A stretch of 64,000 nt of DNA from an uncultured Prevotellaceae bacterium (GTDB taxonomy: Bacteria; Bacteroidota; Bacteroidia; Bacteroidales; Bacteroidaceae): positions 1 to 64,000 of the forward strand of contig OMWI01000013.1 in NCBI GenBank assembly GCA_900314715.1. The letters run 5' to 3'. Within the stretch, counting starts at the first letter, position 1. The number at the start of each line of letters is the position of its first letter. Made by a program: the position numbers and the translations under genes. Under the pieces are notes generated by a model, which had not been told where the DNA came from, did not search any database, and saw only the letters and a list, made by a program, of their open reading frames with translations. Positions 61,325 to 64,000 of this stretch are shown here, piece after piece.

Positions 61325-61711
61325 ATGGAAAAGCACACTACTTTAAGTCAAAGCAAGAAATTGGCAGAATTTCTGCCACTTGAAAGTGCTGACATGCACT
61401 ACAACAATGCCTCTATTAAAGGAGTAAACTATGTAGATAATTATAGGGCTGAACTTATGGATTATAATACAGCAGTAAAGGTATTATCTAAATATTCTTT
61501 AAATCCCTTGTTTGAAATCGTTCCTTGCTGGAGCCTTGACGCATTGCTCGATATTTTGCCTTACCCATCTTTGCATAAAACACATTTAGGTTGGAGGTGT
61601 GATTCCTATAATAAAGAAGGAACTACTTGTAGACTTGGGGAAAATAAAAACTCCCCAATTGATGCCTGTGTTGAAATGATTCTCAAACTTCATAATGAAA
61701 ATGTTTTATAA
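61325..61711 (+). CDS. Phage-type unknown protein, 128 residues
   Basis: An N-terminal KLAEFLPLESADMHY segment and a middle PCWSLDALLDILP followed by IDACVEMILKLHNENVL resemble small proteins seen repeatedly in Bacteroidales phages and elements, which are built around L-x-x-L-L-x-x-L-P. Function unknown. There is an AT-rich 38-nt gap before the next gene. Confidence 0.65.
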   Translation: MEKHTTLSQSKKLAEFLPLESADMHYNNASIKGVNYVDNYRAELMDYNTAVKVLSKYSLNPLFEIVPCWSLDALLDILPYPSLHKTHLGWRCDSYNKEGTTCRLGENKNSPIDACVEMILKLHNENVL

Positions 61712-61749
61712 TCAATTAACGACAAATTTAACTTAAAACTTAGATAATT

Positions 61750-62532
61750 ATGGAACAGAAAAAAGAAAAGGTAATAACCGCCTACAAAGGTTTTGACAAG
61801 AATCTCAAATGTCGAGGATTCCAATATGAAATTTGCAAGGAGTACGAGATAGAAGGTGACATTAAGGTGTGTGAACGTGGATTCCATGCTTGTCCTAATC
61901 CTGCTAATTTGTTCTCTTATTACTTTCCTAATGAAAGTAGATATTGCGAAGTGGAATTAAGTGGTATCATTGACGATAGCGAAAATGACAAGTTGTGCGC
62001 ATCACGCATTAAGATAGCACGAGAATTGACTCCTACTGAACTTGTCGCTAAACATAAACAATATGTGGAAGCGCATCTTGTAGATGATGATGAACACAAG
62101 GCAAGCAACACGGGTGATTATTCAAGTGCAAGCAACACGGGTAATCGTTCAAGTGCAAGCAACACGGGTAATCGTTCAAGTGCAAGCAACACGGGTGATT
62201 GCTCGTCAGCAAGCAACACGGGTGATTGTTCAAGTGCAAGCAACACGGGTGATTGCTCGTCAGCAAGCAACACGGGTGATTGCTCGTCAGCAAGCAACAC
62301 GGGTAATCGCTCGTCAGCAGAGGTTAGCTGTAAAGGTTCTTGTGCCGCCGTGTTTGGCAAGGATTGTAAGGTGCGTGGCGCATTAGGGTGTGCATTATTC
62401 CTTGTTGAGCGTGGAGATTGGAATGGCGAAACTTATCCTATTCTCAACGTTAAGGCTGTCATCGTAGATGGCGAGACGGTCAAGGCAGATACTTGGTACA
62501 TGCTTAAAAATGGTGAATTAGTTGAAGTTTGA
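61750..62532 (+). CDS. DUF7666-like protein with eight 9-residue tandem repeats
   Basis: A 260-residue protein. Residues 1-117 are a conserved-looking head (AYKGFDKNLKCRGFQYEI, then VCERGFHACPNPANLFSYY) of the type found in phage proteins now grouped as DUF7666. Residues about 118-189 are eight tandem copies of a nine-residue unit ASNTG-[DN]-x-S-S. A C-terminal cap (VSCKGSCAAVFGKDCKVRGALGCALFLVERG, then VKADTWYMLKNGELVEV) follows. The repeat unit suits a beta-helix or beta-solenoid, like those in phage tail or surface proteins; identical DNA in the units points to recent copy-number change. Family name is from memory of this pattern; function unknown. Confidence 0.65.
   Translation: MEQKKEKVITAYKGFDKNLKCRGFQYEICKEYEIEGDIKVCERGFHACPNPANLFSYYFPNESRYCEVELSGIIDDSENDKLCASRIKIARELTPTELVAKHKQYVEAHLVDDDEHKASNTGDYSSASNTGNRSSASNTGNRSSASNTGDCSSASNTGDCSSASNTGDCSSASNTGDCSSASNTGNRSSAEVSCKGSCAAVFGKDCKVRGALGCALFLVERGDWNGETYPILNVKAVIVDGETVKADTWYMLKNGELVEV
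62101..62316 (+). repeat. Eight 27-bp tandem repeats inside the DUF7666-like gene
   Basis: Eight consecutive 27-bp units beginning GCAAGCAACACGGGT, each encoding ASNTG[DN]xSS. The 5' half of the unit is the same in all eight; the 3' half comes in a few forms, with units 4, 6 and 7 identical. The reading frame stays intact because the unit is a multiple of three. Confidence 0.95.
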
Positions 62533-62548
62533 TAAATGACTTGTAATT

Positions 62549-62809
62549 ATGGAACTGATAAGCAAGGCGGCAGTAGTAGCGGAGTTAGAAAGAAGAAAGA
62601 AACGAAATGTGCTAAATGAAGGTGCTTTCGAGGAGGATATTGACATTCTTTCTTTCATCAAAAACCTTGAAGTAAAAAAAGATGTGGACTTAAAGGAAGA
62701 TGTAGATAGGATTCTTTATGAAAATGATTGGGATTATGATGAAATTGACTTTTATGAATTTGCCAAGCATTTCTTTGAACTTGGACTTAAAACAAAGAAA
62801 GGAGAATGA
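62549..62809 (+). CDS. Small phage-type protein, 86 residues
   Basis: An acidic helical protein with a hydrophobic N-terminal helix (ISKAAVVAELERRKK) and the end DYDEIDFYEFAKHFFELGLKTKKG. This DxxxFA-x2-FxxLGL ending is familiar from many gut phage/element proteins, but no function is known. It is preceded by a 16-nt gap and followed by 2 nt before the next gene, so it is in the same transcript. Confidence 0.65.
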   Translation: MELISKAAVVAELERRKKRNVLNEGAFEEDIDILSFIKNLEVKKDVDLKEDVDRILYENDWDYDEIDFYEFAKHFFELGLKTKKGE

Positions 62810-62811
62810 TT

Positions 62812-64000
62812 ATGAACAATATAAGAAAATTTGAAGATTTCCTTGACAAGATGCAAGGACTTATTGATAACGCAAAGAAACAGGGACATGTCATTGTTCC
62901 TATTGAGGACATTGAAAATACTTTCCCCGAACTCAAAGGGAGCGAGGATGAACGACATCGCAAATGGATACTTGAATATCTTTATGATGGTTTGCGAAAG
63001 TCTGATGAGCAATTCAAAGACCAATTTAAATGTGCTATTGACTGGCTTGAAAAGCAGAAAGAAATAGATAAATCATCTTATGAAATTGCTGAAAAAGAAA
63101 AGTATGATTTTGTAAGTGGGCAATTCATTGAGTGTAGAAAATCATTTAATGAGTTTAAAGAAAATAATTCTTATTGGTTTGAGTATGTAGGTAATGACAC
63201 ATACATTGGAAGAAGTGATAATATTCTCAATAAAAAGTTTCATATTACACCAAGGCAACTTTATCGTTTGTTTACTCAACAACATTGTCCAAAAGAAAAT
63301 AATATAAATGAAGAAACAAATGCCCCTACAGGATATGGTAAGTATGTTAATGAATGTCTTCATGAAGCAGCAAAACATTTCTTTTCAGAAGGGGAAGATA
63401 AATATCCAGTTGCAGATTTGTTTTATGCTGGTGTAAGATGTGGAAGGTCTTGGCTTGAAAAGCAAAGCGAGAAGAAATCAACGGATAACCTGACTCAGCA
63501 AGAAGTCATGGATATTGCCGTTGCAAAATGTTTTAATGAACAGGAAACTGTTGATAAGGTTGAGCCAAAATTCAAGGTCGGTGACACAATGAGAACATTG
63601 CAAGAGGCTAATGACGGTTATACAGATGGTATGCCTGTAGTCATATCTATTGATAATGAATATTATCACTGCACCAACGAGTTAATTGCTATTAAAGACC
63701 AAGATGACTATGAATTTCCGCCAATAAACGTGAAGCAGAAAAATATTGATAATGTTGAGCCAAAGTTTAAGGTTGGTGATTGGATTGTTAATAACAATAG
63801 TGGAGGTGTTTGCCAAGTTACTGAAATTAGAGATGATGAATATTGTCTTTGGCCTCTTGATGCTGAAATAATGGGATATTTGAGAATTATTGATATAGAT
63901 AATGATTATCATCTTTGGACTATCCAAGACGCAAAGAATGGTAATATTCTTTCTTATGAAAATGAAGTATTTATAGTAAAAAAGAGTGTTAATCTAAATA
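62812..64000 (+). CDS. Large phage-type modular protein (3' end beyond the window)
   Basis: An open frame from the ATG at 62812 that runs without a stop to the window end: at least 396 residues. It begins NNIRKFEDFLDKMQGLID, then has a KWILEYLYDGLRK helix followed by CAIDWLEKQ, a second Y-A-G-V-R-C-G-R-SWLEKQ helix, and from about residue 250 two copies of a V-E-P-K-F-K-V-G-D module (63559-63585 and 63754-63780). Each copy starts a small SH3-like strand unit. This combination is typical of very large repetitive proteins of Bacteroidales phages and elements whose role is unknown. AT-rich compared with the integrase. Confidence 0.75.
   Translation, partial: MNNIRKFEDFLDKMQGLIDNAKKQGHVIVPIEDIENTFPELKGSEDERHRKWILEYLYDGLRKSDEQFKDQFKCAIDWLEKQKEIDKSSYEIAEKEKYDFVSGQFIECRKSFNEFKENNSYWFEYVGNDTYIGRSDNILNKKFHITPRQLYRLFTQQHCPKENNINEETNAPTGYGKYVNECLHEAAKHFFSEGEDKYPVADLFYAGVRCGRSWLEKQSEKKSTDNLTQQEVMDIAVAKCFNEQETVDKVEPKFKVGDTMRTLQEANDGYTDGMPVVISIDNEYYHCTNELIAIKDQDDYEFPPINVKQKNIDNVEPKFKVGDWIVNNNSGGVCQVTEIRDDEYCLWPLDAEIMGYLRIIDIDNDYHLWTIQDAKNGNILSYENEVFIVKKSVNLN

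Larger units (their letters stand above)
56905..64000 (+). mobile_element. Integrated element at tRNA-Lys, left part only
   Basis: The segment from tRNA-Lys to the window end carries a tyrosine recombinase, an HTH-like protein and many small genes of phage type, with none of the housekeeping genes seen to the left. The presumed left att site is in the 3' half of the tRNA; the right att site is outside the window. No conjugation or virion structural gene is visible yet, so prophage, phage satellite and integrative element are all possible. Confidence 0.75.

Noticed and set aside
62101-62316. Regular repeats that might be a CRISPR array
   Set aside because: The 27-bp units are directly adjacent without spacers and lie in frame within a gene.
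62084-62386. Repeat-rich frames in other phases over the tandem repeats
   Set aside because: A multiple-of-three repeat keeps several frames open; only the 61750-62532 frame has conserved flanking domains.

Overview
The window reads as a Bacteroidales chromosome, most likely Prevotella or a close relative. The evidence is a SusC/SusD pair, type IX secretion genes (a PorW/SprE-like lipoprotein and porX), a DUF4834 protein beside pssA, lipoproteins and dockerin-tailed secreted proteins, and many promoters with the Bacteroidetes -7 box TAnnTTTG, often with a TTTG -33 box 19-20 nt upstream. These boxes were used to correct several gene starts that would otherwise lie upstream of, or on top of, the promoter.

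Layout. 1-2.7 kb: a Nim/PNPOx-like flavoprotein, a small unknown protein and a lipoprotein carboxylesterase closed by a clear terminator. 2.8-15.5 kb: an apparent operon of a membrane SpoIIE-type phosphatase with a fused HATPase domain, a STAS protein, an outer-membrane beta-barrel, a 2414-residue NRPS (C-A-T-C-A-T-R) and a MATE exporter. 15.5-19.2 kb: a hairpin region, a 308-bp MITE-like repeat and an MmeI-type restriction/methylation enzyme. 19.2-30.7 kb: a SusD/SusC pair (minus strand), then on the plus strand a Sfp-type phosphopantetheinyl transferase, a CE1-like esterase and a GH5-GH43 fusion, together resembling a xylan-utilisation locus. 30.7-35.97 kb: a stand-alone dockerin-like protein, TolC, an M43 metalloprotease, aroA and a Cys-rich membrane protein. 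36-41.5 kb: PorW-like lipoprotein, porX, tsaE. 41.5-56.9 kb: housekeeping genes (trxA, dnaE, psd, pssA, DUF4834, pyrH, birA, yraN, tadA, rsmI, tdk, an AI-2E family transporter) interrupted by a large dockerin-tailed M6 metalloprotease. 56.9-64 kb: tRNA-Lys(UUU) followed by the left end of an integrated element with a tyrosine recombinase and a run of small phage-like genes, continuing beyond the right edge.

How it may work together. The most interesting locus is the NRPS operon. A membrane phosphatase/kinase plus STAS protein is the core of a partner-switching signalling system, and here it is directly upstream of and co-oriented with a reductive-release NRPS and its likely exporter. The PPTase needed to activate the two carrier domains lies 10.6 kb downstream of the NRPS, inside the polysaccharide locus. 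The secreted hydrolases and proteases may be delivered by the Sec system and in part by the type IX system whose regulators are encoded at 36-41 kb. Functional statements rest on motifs read by eye; no database search was run.
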